Source of the DNA: Rhizobium rhizogenes NBRC 13257
GTDB lineage: Bacteria > Pseudomonadota > Alphaproteobacteria > Rhizobiales > Rhizobiaceae
Length of the DNA: 64,000 nt
NCBI RefSeq assembly: GCF_000696095.1
Contig: NZ_BAYX01000004.1
Span: forward strand, 434,001-498,000
Reading direction: 5' to 3'
This document shows, piece by piece, positions 46,048-55,522 of this stretch. Both the position numbers and the translations under genes were made by a program. Each line of letters begins with the position of its first letter. Position 1 is the first letter of the stretch. The notes beneath the pieces are model-generated. The model saw only the letters and a program-made list of their open reading frames with translations, searched no databases and was not told the DNA's origin.

Positions 46048-47028
46048 TCACTTAAACCCGGCAACCCCGTGCGGGATATAGGGCGATTCCAGTGCCTCGA
46101 TCTCTTCCGGCGTCAGTTTGACCGCCAGCGAGGCGACAGCATCGGTGATGTGGCCGGGCTTGGAGGCACCGATGATCGGGGCGGTGACGGCGCTTTTCTG
46201 CAGGATCCAGGCGGTGGCGACCTGGGCGCGGGCAATGCCGCGAGCTTTGGCGATCACGCCGACGGCCTCGACCACCTTGCGGTCGGATTCGAGCGCCTGG
46301 GTGTAGAGCGTCTTGCCGAATTCGTCCGATTCCGTGCGCGCCGTTGCCTCGTCCCAATCACGGGTGAGGCGGCCGCGGGCCAGCGGGCTCCAGGGGATGA
46401 CGGCGATCTTCTGGTCCTCGCAGAAGGGCAGCATTTCGCGCTCTTCCTCGCGATAGAGCAGGTTCAGGTGATCCTGCATGCTGACGAATTCGGTCCAGCC
46501 GTTAAGACGCGAGGTGTAGATCGCCTTGGCGAACTGCCAGGCATACATCGAGGAGGCGCCGATATAGCGGGCCTTGCCGGCCTTGACGACGTCGTGCAGC
46601 GCTTCCAGCGTTTCCTCGATCGGCGTCGTGTAGTCCCAGCGGTGGATCTGGTAGAGATCGACATAGTCGGTGCCGAGGCGGCGCAGGCTGTTGTCGATCT
46701 CATCGAAGATCGCCTTGCGCGACAGGCCGGCGCCGTTCGGGCCGGGACGCATGCGATTGAACACCTTCGTGGCGAGTACGATGTCTTCGCGGCGGGAAAA
46801 GTCCTTGATGGCGCGGCCGACGATCTCTTCCGATGAGCCGTTGGAATAGGTGTTCGCGGTGTCGAGGAAATTGATGCCGGCCTCGATCGCCTGCCGGAGC
46901 AGCGGGCGGCTCTCCTCTTCCTTCAGCGACCAGGCATGCGTGCCCTTGTTGGGGTCGCCATAGGTCATGCAGCCCAGGCAGATGCGGGACACTTCAAGAC
47001 CGGTTTTGCCAAACTTCACGTATTCCAT
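46048..47028 (-). CDS. aldo/keto reductase
   Basis: This is a 326-residue NADPH-dependent TIM-barrel oxidoreductase of the AKR family that includes YajO/YghZ and IolS-like enzymes. It has FLDTANTYSNGSSEE (catalytic Asp and Tyr), LATKVFNRM, the LYQIHRWD stretch with the catalytic His, and a C-terminal cofactor loop AIPLAPIIGASKPGHI-type (here TAPIIGASKPGHITDAV). ATG 47028 has GGAG with a 7-base spacing. The substrate is not predictable. Confidence 0.9.
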   Translation of the reverse strand: MEYVKFGKTGLEVSRICLGCMTYGDPNKGTHAWSLKEEESRPLLRQAIEAGINFLDTANTYSNGSSEEIVGRAIKDFSRREDIVLATKVFNRMRPGPNGAGLSRKAIFDEIDNSLRRLGTDYVDLYQIHRWDYTTPIEETLEALHDVVKAGKARYIGASSMYAWQFAKAIYTSRLNGWTEFVSMQDHLNLLYREEEREMLPFCEDQKIAVIPWSPLARGRLTRDWDEATARTESDEFGKTLYTQALESDRKVVEAVGVIAKARGIARAQVATAWILQKSAVTAPIIGASKPGHITDAVASLAVKLTPEEIEALESPYIPHGVAGFK

Positions 47029-47276
47029 CAATCGTCTCCATCCTGTTCTGGATATCCGATAGGCAGGCGCTCCGCCGTCGCAATGGGGCAGAGTGGATGT
47101 GCCATCATAATCAGACTAGCGGAGCAAAGCTCCACCGATTAGCTCAATAATTCGCGATAGGCTTTGAAGCAGCACTAAACAAAGATGGCGCAGTTTGTGG
47201 GGATTGCCATACTGGGGCATTCAAACGCAGGCACTGGTTGTGTAACGATGGCGGTTCGAGCAGCCGGAGAGCTTCC

Positions 47277-48230
47277 ATGCGTTTCATTCGATTCTTCCGG
47301 GACCGCCGCCCGCTTGCGGCCGCGATCATCGGCCTGGTCCTTGGGCCAGCCATGGTCATGGCCTATCTCGGCAAGGGGCGTCTGGCCGTTGCCTATCTCC
47401 TACTCTCCAATCTGGCGGTGTTTTTCGCAGTCTTCGCGCTGCCGCAATTGACCCTGATGGCGGCTGCGGCGGTTGCGGCGGCGTGCTTCCATCTGCTCGG
47501 CTGCATCCACGGCTATTTGCTGGCGCGAAGAGGAACGGTCGATTGGCAATATCGCTGGTTCTCCCGCTGGTACAATATCTTCCTGTTTTTCTGGCTGTTG
47601 CCGATCGTCGTCGCGCTCCTCATCCGCTCCTTCGTCGCCCAGCCTTTTACAATCCCTTCCGGTTCGATGATGCCGACGTTGACACCGGGTGATTATGCCT
47701 TCGTGACAAAATTCAACTACGGTTATGGGCGCTATTCCTTTCCGTACCGGGTCGACTGGATTCCGCTGAAAATGTTCGGCGCGAAGCCCGAGCGAGGCGA
47801 CGTCGTCCTTTTTGCCTATCCTCCGGCGCCGGAGGTCGACTACGTGAAGCGCGTCATCGGATTGCCCGGGGATCACGTCCAGATGAAGGGTGGAATCCTT
47901 TTCATCAACGGACAGGCCGTGCCGCGCGATGCCGAGGGCACGATCACATCGACTTACAGCATGGAGCCGGGTGTGCTTCCCGTCTTCGGCGAGGTTCTGG
48001 ACAACGGTATCCGCTATCGGACGCTCGATCTCTCGCCGAATTCCCGAGCAGACAATACCGGCGAATACAGCGTGCCCGAGGGACATTATTTCGTCATGGG
48101 CGACAATCGCGATAATTCCAACGATAGCCGCTTCGATGTCGGCTTCGTGCCGGAGGCGAATATTTATGGCAAGTTCTGGCTGTTGTTTCACCGCGTCGGG
48201 ACGAAGACCGGCTGGTCGCTTGTGCGCTAG
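47277..48230 (+). CDS. lepB: signal peptidase I with N-terminal membrane extension
   Basis: Signal peptidase I removes signal peptides from exported proteins. The 317-residue protein has the catalytic Ser 130 in PSGSMMPTL and the base Lys 191 in DYVKRVIGLPGD, plus the box E sequence GDNRDNSNDSR. It is unusual in having about 100 residues before the anchoring helix, with three hydrophobic stretches at 14-30, 36-56 and 58-80. ATG 47277 has GGAGAG at 5-base spacing. The main rhizobial LepB is shorter and lies elsewhere, so this is probably a second copy. Confidence 0.9.
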   Translation: MRFIRFFRDRRPLAAAIIGLVLGPAMVMAYLGKGRLAVAYLLLSNLAVFFAVFALPQLTLMAAAAVAAACFHLLGCIHGYLLARRGTVDWQYRWFSRWYNIFLFFWLLPIVVALLIRSFVAQPFTIPSGSMMPTLTPGDYAFVTKFNYGYGRYSFPYRVDWIPLKMFGAKPERGDVVLFAYPPAPEVDYVKRVIGLPGDHVQMKGGILFINGQAVPRDAEGTITSTYSMEPGVLPVFGEVLDNGIRYRTLDLSPNSRADNTGEYSVPEGHYFVMGDNRDNSNDSRFDVGFVPEANIYGKFWLLFHRVGTKTGWSLVR

Positions 48231-48309
48231 GCGTGGCGGCTACGCTCGGTGGGACGGGGCTATCCCAATTGTTTTCTTGAATAGCTCGCTTGGGAAGTGC
48301 GATCGCCCG

Positions 48310-48350
48310 TTGACCAAACTTGGCAACCCTTATATGAGTGAGACAGGTCT
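48310..48350 (+). promoter_or_regulatory. promoter and dyad for the second TetR gene
   Basis: TTGACC (48310-48315) and TATATG (48331-48336) are 15 bases apart. AGAC-AG-GTCT at 48341-48350 lies at the expected start of transcription and looks like the short inverted repeat used by TetR repressors for autoregulation. Confidence 0.4.
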
Positions 48351-48370
48351 GTATCATTAAGGGCTTTGCC

Positions 48371-48955
48371 ATGCCGCTACGTGCCGATGCCACCGAGAAG
48401 CGCCAACATATTATCAAGACCGCCTATCGCCTGTTCAAGCGCGACGGTTTCCACGCCACGGGGATAGACAAGATCATTGCCGAGGCTGCAGTCGCCAAGA
48501 TGACTATGTATCGGCACTTCCCAAACAAGGATGGGCTGATTGTCGAGGTTCTGGATTGGCGAGCGGAGCGCTTCAATCGCCAACTCGACCAGCTGACCGG
48601 AACATCGATGACGCCATACGAGAAGATCGTGGCGATTCTGGACTGGCACGAACGCTGGTTTGAGAGACTGGATTTCCACGGCTGTCTCTTCCAGCACGCG
48701 ATTGCCGAGTTCGGAGAGCCTGCTCATGCCGCGTTCGAGGCGGTTGCACGGCAAAAACGCGGCCTGCAACAACGGATGCGGGATATTCTGGCGCAGGATT
48801 TGCCCATTGATCGGGCCGAACACGTCGCCACAACCCTGTTCATGTTGATCGAGGGCGCAACGCTGCTCGCCCATATGGGACAAGGCAAAGCAGCAATTGC
48901 CAGCGCCCGAAGGGCAGCGGCCGATGTTATGGCATCGGCGGGACCGCCTCAATGA
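48371..48955 (+). CDS. TetR family regulator upstream of an EamA gene
   Basis: This 194-residue repressor has a helix-turn-helix near residues 14-50 (IIKTAYRLFKRDGFHATGIDKIIAEAAVAKMTMYRHFPNKD, given only as landmarks). ATG 48371 follows AAGGG at 7-base spacing. Its TGA overlaps the ATG of the EamA gene by 4 bases, so both are one operon and the transporter is probably under its control. Confidence 0.9.
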   Translation: MPLRADATEKRQHIIKTAYRLFKRDGFHATGIDKIIAEAAVAKMTMYRHFPNKDGLIVEVLDWRAERFNRQLDQLTGTSMTPYEKIVAILDWHERWFERLDFHGCLFQHAIAEFGEPAHAAFEAVARQKRGLQQRMRDILAQDLPIDRAEHVATTLFMLIEGATLLAHMGQGKAAIASARRAAADVMASAGPPQ

Positions 48956-49782
48956 GCGCGGCTGTCATCGGTCTCGCGCTGTCCGCCGCAATCCTGCACG
49001 CTACATGGAATGCCTTCTTGCGAAGCGGCGGTGACCGGCTCTGGACCGTGACGGTCATGAGCTTCGCCAGCACGATCGTCGCGCTTCCCTTTGTGTTGAT
49101 CTATCCCTTACCGGCGTCGGGGGCTTGGCTCTATATCGTTCTCTCGGCTGCCCTTCAGGTGGGATACAGCATCTTTCTCGTCGCGGCCTATCGTTACGGG
49201 GAGTTGGGGCAGGTCTATCCGATTGTGCGAGGAACGATCCCGCTGCTGGTGACGGTCGGCGGTTTCATCATCACTGGCGACGAAATCAATTCCTACCAGA
49301 TTGCCGGCGTCGTCCTTGTTGCTTTAGGGATTATGAGTCTTGCTCTGGGGAAGGGGCGAGCCTCCACCTCATCCATTCTGTTCGCGTTGGTGACAGGGGC
49401 AATCATCGCCGCCTATGCGACAGTCGATTCCATCGGAGTGCGTCAAACCGGGCAAAGCGGGGCCTATACGGCTTGGGTGCTTGTGCTCTACGGGGCATTC
49501 CTGCTGGTCGCATTCCTCGTTCTGCGTCGGCGGCTCGTCGTCGACTTTCGAGCACCGGATACATGGAAGGCGCTTGGAGGCGGTCTGGTCGCGATGGTTG
49601 CCTATGGCGTCATTGTTGCGGCATTCGCCCTCGGGCCGGCCGGCCCGATCACGGCACTACGGGAAACAAGCGTCGTATTCGCTGTTCTAATCGGCTGGCT
49701 GTTTCTCGGTGAAGCCCTCGCTGTTCGACGTATCATCGCCTGCGTGATCGTTGCGTCAGGTGCAATCCTGCTCGGGCATTAA
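48952..49782 (+). CDS. EamA/DMT-family transporter
   Basis: This is a 276-residue permease with ten helices and two EamA repeats; the first begins LSAAILHATWNAFLRSGG and the second FALVTGAIIAAYATVDSIGVRQ. The HATWNA start is found in a transporter group often paired with TetR regulators. It is translationally coupled to the TetR gene (ATGA). The substrate is unknown. Confidence 0.88.
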   Translation: MSAAVIGLALSAAILHATWNAFLRSGGDRLWTVTVMSFASTIVALPFVLIYPLPASGAWLYIVLSAALQVGYSIFLVAAYRYGELGQVYPIVRGTIPLLVTVGGFIITGDEINSYQIAGVVLVALGIMSLALGKGRASTSSILFALVTGAIIAAYATVDSIGVRQTGQSGAYTAWVLVLYGAFLLVAFLVLRRRLVVDFRAPDTWKALGGGLVAMVAYGVIVAAFALGPAGPITALRETSVVFAVLIGWLFLGEALAVRRIIACVIVASGAILLGH

Positions 49783-49956
49783 ACACGACCTTGGCGTGAA
49801 ACTCTCGATTGGCGCATCAGTTCGTGAAGAGCCTCGAAGTATTGTTCAATAAATAAGGCGATTCGTCCGCTGGGGAGGGTGGCAATCTCAAATGTTTCCT
49901 TGAACCCCAAGGGCGACAGGTGTTAGCTGCGCTGCAACATTTTTCCGGAATTCCGC

Positions 49957-51603
49957 ATGAAACTGCCCCCGCGCGACACCTATGAGGCCCTTTACCGTGA
50001 TTTTCACTGGGAGATTCCGGCGAAATTCAATATCGGGCGTGCGGTCTGCGACGATTGGGCCGAGCGGGAGCCGGAGCGGATCTGCCTCGAACATTTCAGC
50101 CCGGATGGCCATCATCTCAGTCTGAGCTATGGCGAATTGCGAGATCGGTCTGCCGCCTTCGCCAATGCTTTGAGGGCGCTCGGTGTTGAGCGGGGCGATC
50201 GGGTGGCGCTGCTCCTGCCGCAAAGTTTCGAAACGGTTGTCGCGCATGTCGCGATCTACAAGATGGGCGCGATTGCCCTGCCGTTGGCGCTGCTCTTCGG
50301 TGCGGAAGCGCTGGAATATCGGCTGAAGGTCTCGGGCGCCTCGGCCATCGTCACCAACCGGTTCGGCCTCGAGCGGCTGCGGCCGATCCGCGGTCACCTG
50401 CCGGAACTGACCCATGTGATCAGCATCGATGGCGGCGAGGACGGGGTGGCCGGCTTTGCCGATCTCGTCGTTGCGCATCCGCCGCTCTTCAAGGTCGCCG
50501 ATACCGGCCCGGACGATCCGGCGCTGATGATTTTCACCTCCGGCACGACGGGGCCGCCGAAGGGTGCGCTGCATGGCCACCGTGTTCTGCCGGGGCATAT
50601 TCCCGGCATGCAGTTTGCCCACGAGGGTTTTCCGCGGCCAAGCGACAAGCTCTGGACGCCGTCGGATTGGGCCTGGGCGGGCGGTCTTCTGAACGCGCTG
50701 CTGCCAAGCTTGATGCTCGGCGTGCCCGTCGTTTCCTCGCCGGCGCAGAAATTCGATGCTCACACGGCCTTCCGCATCATGGCCGAGATGGGCGTGCGAA
50801 ATGCCTTTATCCCGCCGACGGCGCTGCGGCTGTTGAAATCGGTCGACAATCCGCGAGCGCTTTATAACCTCAAGCTGCGCACCGTCGGTTCGGCCGGCGA
50901 GGCGCTCGGGCGCGAGACCTATGAATGGGCGCGATCCGCCCTCGGCGTGACCGTCAACGAGTTCTTCGGCCAGACCGAGTGCAATTTCGTTCTGTCCTCC
51001 AGCGCCGCTTTCGGCGTCAGCCGTGGCGGGGCGACTGGCAAGCCGGTGCCCGGCCATCGCGTGGCGATCGTTGATGCCGAGGGCAGGGAGGTGCCGGTGG
51101 GCGAGAGCGGGCAGATCGCCATAAAGCGGCCCGATCCGGTGATGTTCCTCGGCTATTGGCAGGACGAAAAGGCGACGGCGGCGAAATTTGCCGGCGACTG
51201 GATGCTGACCGGCGATCTCGGCCGGCAGGATGCGGAGGGCTATATCTCCTTCATCGGCCGCGACGACGACGTCATCACTTCGTCGGGCTATCGCATTGGC
51301 CCCAGCGAGATCGAGGATTGCCTCGGCGGTCATCCGGCCGTGCAACTGGCGGCGGCAGTCGGCAAACCGGATGCCGTGCGTACCGAGATCGTCAAGGCCT
51401 ATGTGGTGCTGGCACCCGGCCACGCGCCGAGCGAGGCGCTGGCCGTTGAAATTCGCGACTGGGTGAAGACCCGGCTCTCCATGCATGAATATCCGCGCGA
51501 GATCGAATTCGTCGACGAACTGCCGCTGACGACCTCCGGCAAGGTGATCCGCCGCTTGCTGCGCGACCGGGCCGCCGCCGAGACCGTTGATACGAAAGAC
51601 TAG
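49957..51603 (+). CDS. acyl-CoA synthetase (AMP-binding)
   Basis: This adenylate-forming enzyme activates a carboxylic acid to its CoA thioester. The 548-residue protein has the P-loop TSGTTGPPKGALHGH near residue 190, the adenylation motif EFFGQTECNF near 335, TGDLGRQDAEGYISFIGR and the C-terminal Lys in TTSGKVIRR. It is closest to acetyl- and medium-chain acyl-CoA synthetases. Its end overlaps the convergent acyltransferase gene by 4 bases. The acid used is unknown. Confidence 0.9.
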   Translation: MKLPPRDTYEALYRDFHWEIPAKFNIGRAVCDDWAEREPERICLEHFSPDGHHLSLSYGELRDRSAAFANALRALGVERGDRVALLLPQSFETVVAHVAIYKMGAIALPLALLFGAEALEYRLKVSGASAIVTNRFGLERLRPIRGHLPELTHVISIDGGEDGVAGFADLVVAHPPLFKVADTGPDDPALMIFTSGTTGPPKGALHGHRVLPGHIPGMQFAHEGFPRPSDKLWTPSDWAWAGGLLNALLPSLMLGVPVVSSPAQKFDAHTAFRIMAEMGVRNAFIPPTALRLLKSVDNPRALYNLKLRTVGSAGEALGRETYEWARSALGVTVNEFFGQTECNFVLSSSAAFGVSRGGATGKPVPGHRVAIVDAEGREVPVGESGQIAIKRPDPVMFLGYWQDEKATAAKFAGDWMLTGDLGRQDAEGYISFIGRDDDVITSSGYRIGPSEIEDCLGGHPAVQLAAAVGKPDAVRTEIVKAYVVLAPGHAPSEALAVEIRDWVKTRLSMHEYPREIEFVDELPLTTSGKVIRRLLRDRAAAETVDTKD

Positions 51604-52871
51604 CGCTTTGTCAGCGACAAGATCTTCTGGCGCAGCAGCTTCGCCATGTTGCGGGTGCTGCGATACATGTGCAACTGCGCCGCCACTTGCCGCACGTCGC
51701 GGTCGCCGTTCTGGGTCAGGCCGATGATTAGCGTGCCCATGTCCTCGCGCTCCTGCCAGAAGCGGCTCATGACGGGATGGTCTGGTGCAGCGCAGGAATC
51801 GGAGCGGACGATGTTGGCGTCGTCGAGATGCCATTCCGTCAATTCGCCCAGCAACAGCTTGCCCGGGGAATAGCGAGCATAGTCCTCGTTATAGGCGGTC
51901 TTCCAGGTATAGGCTTCGCCGCCCATCATCAGTACGATCATCGAGGCGATCGCCCGGCCGTTGAGGTCGATGGTGTGAATACGCACGGCGTCGACGGCGG
52001 CAAGATTGGAAACGGCTTCACGGGCAAAGGCCGCGTGGTGACGGTCGGTCACCAGCGCACTGCGCTTCTTGCCCTTCCAGCCGCTCGCCTCCAGCGCCAG
52101 GAATTCCTCCATGCGCTGATGGATCTCGCGCGGCTGGCGGGCGACGGAGTAGACAACCTCGCCGTGGCTTTCCAGCAGGCGCCATTGCCGGCGCATCTCG
52201 CGCAGATGCGCGTTCGAGATCGTCCGCTTGAGATAGGCGAGCGCATCGTCGCTGCTGTGGAGCATCGGTCGCCGATAGGGGTTGGCGACGGTCAGCGGCA
52301 GGTTGCGGCCGATGGCGACGGCCTTTGCCATCTGCGCGAAACGGCCGTTCAGGCGGATATCGGGCAGCACCAGCATCGTCGGCAGTTGCAGCTCACGCTG
52401 GATCAGCGCCTCGAAGAGATTATCGAGCGTTTCGCCAGCCTCCTCGGCATCCACCAGCGGCGTACCGAGCGGACCGAAGGAGTTCGACCAGACGCGAATG
52501 ATCGACGGGCCGATGGCGAAACCCGGCTTGTCGACGGTAAAGGGCATTAGCAGGCGCATCCGGCTGCGGGCGCCGCTCTGGTCGCGCATCAGCGCAAGGC
52601 GGATGTGTCGGTCCTCGAGGCGCGGCATGGCCGGCGCCAGGAAGCGGCCCGAGAAGAAGACGTTCGGCTCCATCGCGCGGTTGGAAAGGAAATCCAGCTC
52701 GTCCTGCAGCTCATAGCCGAGCTTGCCGGGATAGAGGCAGAGTTCGCGGCCGGTTCGGCCGACCTCGACGCGGGCCTCGGCTTTGGGCGGCTCGAAATGC
52801 AGCGCCGCGAGCGTATGCGTGAGCGCATTCACTTGGCTGTCGGTGCTTTGGGTGAAGGGAGCGCGCGCCAT
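51600..52871 (-). CDS. GNAT-family acyltransferase, CelD/BioF2-like
   Basis: This 423-residue protein belongs to the COG5653 (CelD) group with a C-terminal GNAT-like domain. Landmarks are RVWSNSFGPLGTPLVD, RRQWRLLESHGEVVYSVARQP and the C-terminal RIHTIDLNGRAIASMIVLMMGG and YARYSPGKLLLGELTEWHL. In other bacteria such proteins acylate polysaccharides or act in cellulose and capsule loci. It follows a flippase gene in the same direction with a 2-base gap, which supports an envelope-polymer role. Confidence 0.85.
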   Translation of the reverse strand: MARAPFTQSTDSQVNALTHTLAALHFEPPKAEARVEVGRTGRELCLYPGKLGYELQDELDFLSNRAMEPNVFFSGRFLAPAMPRLEDRHIRLALMRDQSGARSRMRLLMPFTVDKPGFAIGPSIIRVWSNSFGPLGTPLVDAEEAGETLDNLFEALIQRELQLPTMLVLPDIRLNGRFAQMAKAVAIGRNLPLTVANPYRRPMLHSSDDALAYLKRTISNAHLREMRRQWRLLESHGEVVYSVARQPREIHQRMEEFLALEASGWKGKKRSALVTDRHHAAFAREAVSNLAAVDAVRIHTIDLNGRAIASMIVLMMGGEAYTWKTAYNEDYARYSPGKLLLGELTEWHLDDANIVRSDSCAAPDHPVMSRFWQEREDMGTLIIGLTQNGDRDVRQVAAQLHMYRSTRNMAKLLRQKILSLTKR

Positions 52872-52873
52872 GG

Positions 52874-54289
52874 TCAGAGTGCCCCGCTGGTTGCTAGTGT
52901 CATCGGTCTGCGGATGAGGGCGAAAAGCACGATGCCGAGCGCCCGGCGCACGGCAATGTGCAGCAGCACGGCCTCGACCGCCATGGCGCTCGCCGTGGCG
53001 ATGGCCGCACCTTCGATCCCGAAATGCGGAATGAGCAGGAGGTTCAGGCCGATATTAGCGACGAGAGCGACAGCATAGAGATAGACACAGAGCATCTGCC
53101 GGTCCGCCATCATCAATAGTATCTCGGCCGGGCCCACCAATGCCCTCACAAGAACCCCGGCAAGCAGAATGGCGATCACCACCTGGCCCTGGGTGAAGGC
53201 GGCGCCGAACAGCGAGAGCAGGAATTGCCCGGCGGCCAGCACGACAAGGCCGACGGCCAGTGCCGGAAAGAAGGTCCAGCGCGTGGCCTCGGTCGCGTAG
53301 GTTGCGAGCTTGGTCCGGTCGTTCTCGGCGATGATGGCGGCAAAGCGCGGGCCGATGGCCGCCTTGACGGCGAAATAAACGAAATGCACCAGCGCCATGA
53401 TCTTAGCGGCGGCGAAATAGACGGCGACTTGGCTAGGATCAAGGAAGATGCCGACCACGACGACATCGGAATTGGTCAGCAGATAGCCGACGCCCTCGAC
53501 CAGGAAGACCGGGAAGGCGACGGCGAGCCAGGCGTTGAACTCGATGGTTTTCGGGCCGTTCGGATAGTGACGGCGCAGGCGGAAGGTGACCGCGAGATAC
53601 TGGCAGAGGACGGTCACGAATGCGGCTGCAAGCGCTGCCATCATGGCGGTGACCGCATCATGCGCGGCGCCGGCGAGGATTGCGGCTAGCATAAAGAGCA
53701 GGATCAGCGTCGGGCGGATGAGGAAGGTCGGGCTCAGGGCCATGACCGGCCAATGATTGGCGCGCGCCGTGCCGTCCAGCACGTCGCCGAGCGCGATCAT
53801 CGGCACGGCGATGAGGCCAAGGAAGATCGGCATCACATAATAGCTTTCCATCATGCCGCTGAAGGCATGAAGTGTCACCATGCCGACCAGCGCCAGTCCG
53901 CCGGCAACGGAGAGCACGAAGAGGCGCGCGGTGCGGTTCAGGCCGCGAATGGCGTCGTGATTGCCGCTGGCGTCATATTGCGGCAGGAAACGGATGATGG
54001 CGGTCGGGAAGCCGAGGCAGGCGAGATTGCCGAACAGGATCATCAACACCCAGACGAAGACGAAGATGCCGTACTCAAATCGGCCTATCATGCGGGCAAG
54101 CGCGATCTGCGAGACGAAGGCGAGGGCGGCACCGGCGATGCGGATGGTAAAGGCGATGAGCGCCATGCGTTGGGAGATGGATTTTTCGTCGGTGCCGGTA
54201 AGAAGAGGGGCGAGTTTGCGCAAATATGGCGACAGCACGATCCGCAGCCCGGACGGCAGCATTCTCTCAGCTGTTTGAAAGACCGTCAT
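52874..54289 (-). CDS. polysaccharide flippase (Wzx-like)
   Basis: This is a 471-residue membrane protein with about 12-14 helices from the MOP superfamily, which moves lipid-linked saccharide units across the inner membrane. Landmarks are FVSQIALARMIGRFEYGIFVF near residue 58, LGDVLDGTARANHW and the C-terminal NIGLNLLLIPHFGIEGAAIATA. ATG 54289 starts MTVFQTAERMLP. It is 2 bases from the CelD-like acyltransferase gene and clearly in its operon. No glycosyltransferases are adjacent. Confidence 0.87.
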   Translation of the reverse strand: MTVFQTAERMLPSGLRIVLSPYLRKLAPLLTGTDEKSISQRMALIAFTIRIAGAALAFVSQIALARMIGRFEYGIFVFVWVLMILFGNLACLGFPTAIIRFLPQYDASGNHDAIRGLNRTARLFVLSVAGGLALVGMVTLHAFSGMMESYYVMPIFLGLIAVPMIALGDVLDGTARANHWPVMALSPTFLIRPTLILLFMLAAILAGAAHDAVTAMMAALAAAFVTVLCQYLAVTFRLRRHYPNGPKTIEFNAWLAVAFPVFLVEGVGYLLTNSDVVVVGIFLDPSQVAVYFAAAKIMALVHFVYFAVKAAIGPRFAAIIAENDRTKLATYATEATRWTFFPALAVGLVVLAAGQFLLSLFGAAFTQGQVVIAILLAGVLVRALVGPAEILLMMADRQMLCVYLYAVALVANIGLNLLLIPHFGIEGAAIATASAMAVEAVLLHIAVRRALGIVLFALIRRPMTLATSGAL

Positions 54290-54527
54290 GATCGTTACGC
54301 AATACTTTAAATATGAGCTCAACCTCGCGATAGCTTTGGCAGAGGAGGGTTAAGAATCGGTTCTTATCGCGGGTAAAAATGACATGGGGAGCGGTGTGGT
54401 TGTTTACCAAATGCCATTTGGAGGGAGCAGCGATCGGCAGCCATCTCTATTGGTACCCGCGCAAGAATCGGGTGGTCCGTGGTGGGCGCAGCGCACAGAG
54501 TCCATGTATCACCAGTGGAGGATCCAC

Positions 54528-55157
54528 ATGCTCACGCTTTACGACTATCTGCCGTCACAGAACGGCTGGAAGGCCAGGGTCCTGTTTGGGCTGCTGAACA
54601 TTCCATACCAGAGCCGCTTGGTGTCGATTTTCGAGGGTGAGGGTCGGACGGATGCCTTTCTCGATCTTAACCCGGCAGGCGGTATTCCCGTTCTTGAACT
54701 AGAGGATGGGCGGGCGATCGCTGAATCAAACGCCATCCTTGCTTATCTCGCCGAAGGCACGCCATTTTTCCCGGCGGAGCGCTATCAACGCGCCAAGGTC
54801 ATGCAGTGGCTGTTCTTCGAGCAATATCATGTCGAGCCGGTCATCGGTACGCTGCGCTTCTGGACGTTGACGGGACGGCTCGAGCTAAATCAGGCCATGG
54901 TCGCCGCCAAACGCGCAGCCGGAGCTCGTGCTCTCGCCGCGCTGGAGCGTGGCCTTGCAGATACGCCGTTTCTTGTCGGCAATGAGTTTACGATCGCGGA
55001 TATTGCGGTCTACGCCTATGGCCACCGAGCGGAGGATTGCGGCTTCGCTCTCACCGATTATCCAGCACTTGCCGCCTGGTTTGATCGCGTGCGGGGGATC
55101 ATCGGTTCCGGCTATCCGATCTACCCATATAGCGACGATCCGTATTCCGCTGTCTGA
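54528..55157 (+). CDS. glutathione S-transferase
   Basis: GSTs conjugate glutathione to electrophiles in the cytoplasm. The 209-residue protein has an N-terminal thioredoxin fold (MLTLYDYLPSQNGWKARVLFGLL), NPAGGIPVLELEDGRAIAESNAILAYLAEGTPFF for glutathione binding (given as landmarks), and a C-terminal helical domain with FTIADIAVYAYGHRA. ATG 54528 follows GGAGG at 6-base spacing; the frame is open upstream to 54384 without support. A strong terminator follows. Confidence 0.92.
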   Translation: MLTLYDYLPSQNGWKARVLFGLLNIPYQSRLVSIFEGEGRTDAFLDLNPAGGIPVLELEDGRAIAESNAILAYLAEGTPFFPAERYQRAKVMQWLFFEQYHVEPVIGTLRFWTLTGRLELNQAMVAAKRAAGARALAALERGLADTPFLVGNEFTIADIAVYAYGHRAEDCGFALTDYPALAAWFDRVRGIIGSGYPIYPYSDDPYSAV

Positions 55158-55233
55158 GTTCGCTGGGTTTGCTTGCGAACCGGCGCCACGTCGAAGCCGC
55201 TAGATTGGGTCATTCTCTGATCGTTGCATAGGC

Positions 55234-55259
55234 AAAATGCCGCCCGGAGGCGGCATTTT
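55234..55259. terminator. bidirectional terminator, GST / tautomerase junction
   Basis: AAAATGCCGCC and GGCGGCATTTT pair around CGGA, with A-tract and T-tract on opposite sides. It serves the convergent GST and tautomerase genes. Its arms are identical to those of the hairpin at 56604-56630. Confidence 0.9.
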
Positions 55260-55312
55260 ATCGATCGATAGATGGCAATGTCGCTGCAGTTGGTGCTGCG
55301 GACATCATCGCG

Positions 55313-55522
55313 TCATTGTGCGGTTTTCTGGGGCGCAACCTTGTCCGATACGAGCTGGCCGCCCTTGGCCCAGTGTTCGCGAGAAATCTCGCTGATCAAC
55401 ACATCCACACTGTCTGTCGGGCAAGCGAGCGTTTCAGCGGTAATCTGAGTGACCTTGCGGACGAAATCACGCTTTTGCTCGAGCGTTCGGCCGGGATGCA
55501 TTTCGAGGTGAATTGTTGGCAT
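55313..55522 (-). CDS. 4-oxalocrotonate tautomerase family protein
   Basis: This is a 69-residue tautomerase with the catalytic Pro directly after the initiator Met (MPTIHLEM). The body follows the 4-OT pattern of a short first strand, a helix (RTLEQKRDFVRKVTQITAETL), then strands (SVDVLISEIS). It probably works as a hexamer or dimer-of-trimers on an alpha-keto acid or related compound. It is divergent from a LysR gene 124 bases away, which probably regulates it. Confidence 0.9.
   Translation of the reverse strand: MPTIHLEMHPGRTLEQKRDFVRKVTQITAETLACPTDSVDVLISEISREHWAKGGQLVSDKVAPQKTAQ

Noticed and set aside
49888..51834. 648-codon open frame opposite the acyl-CoA synthetase gene
   Set aside because: Antisense shadow with low-complexity Arg/His-rich translation.
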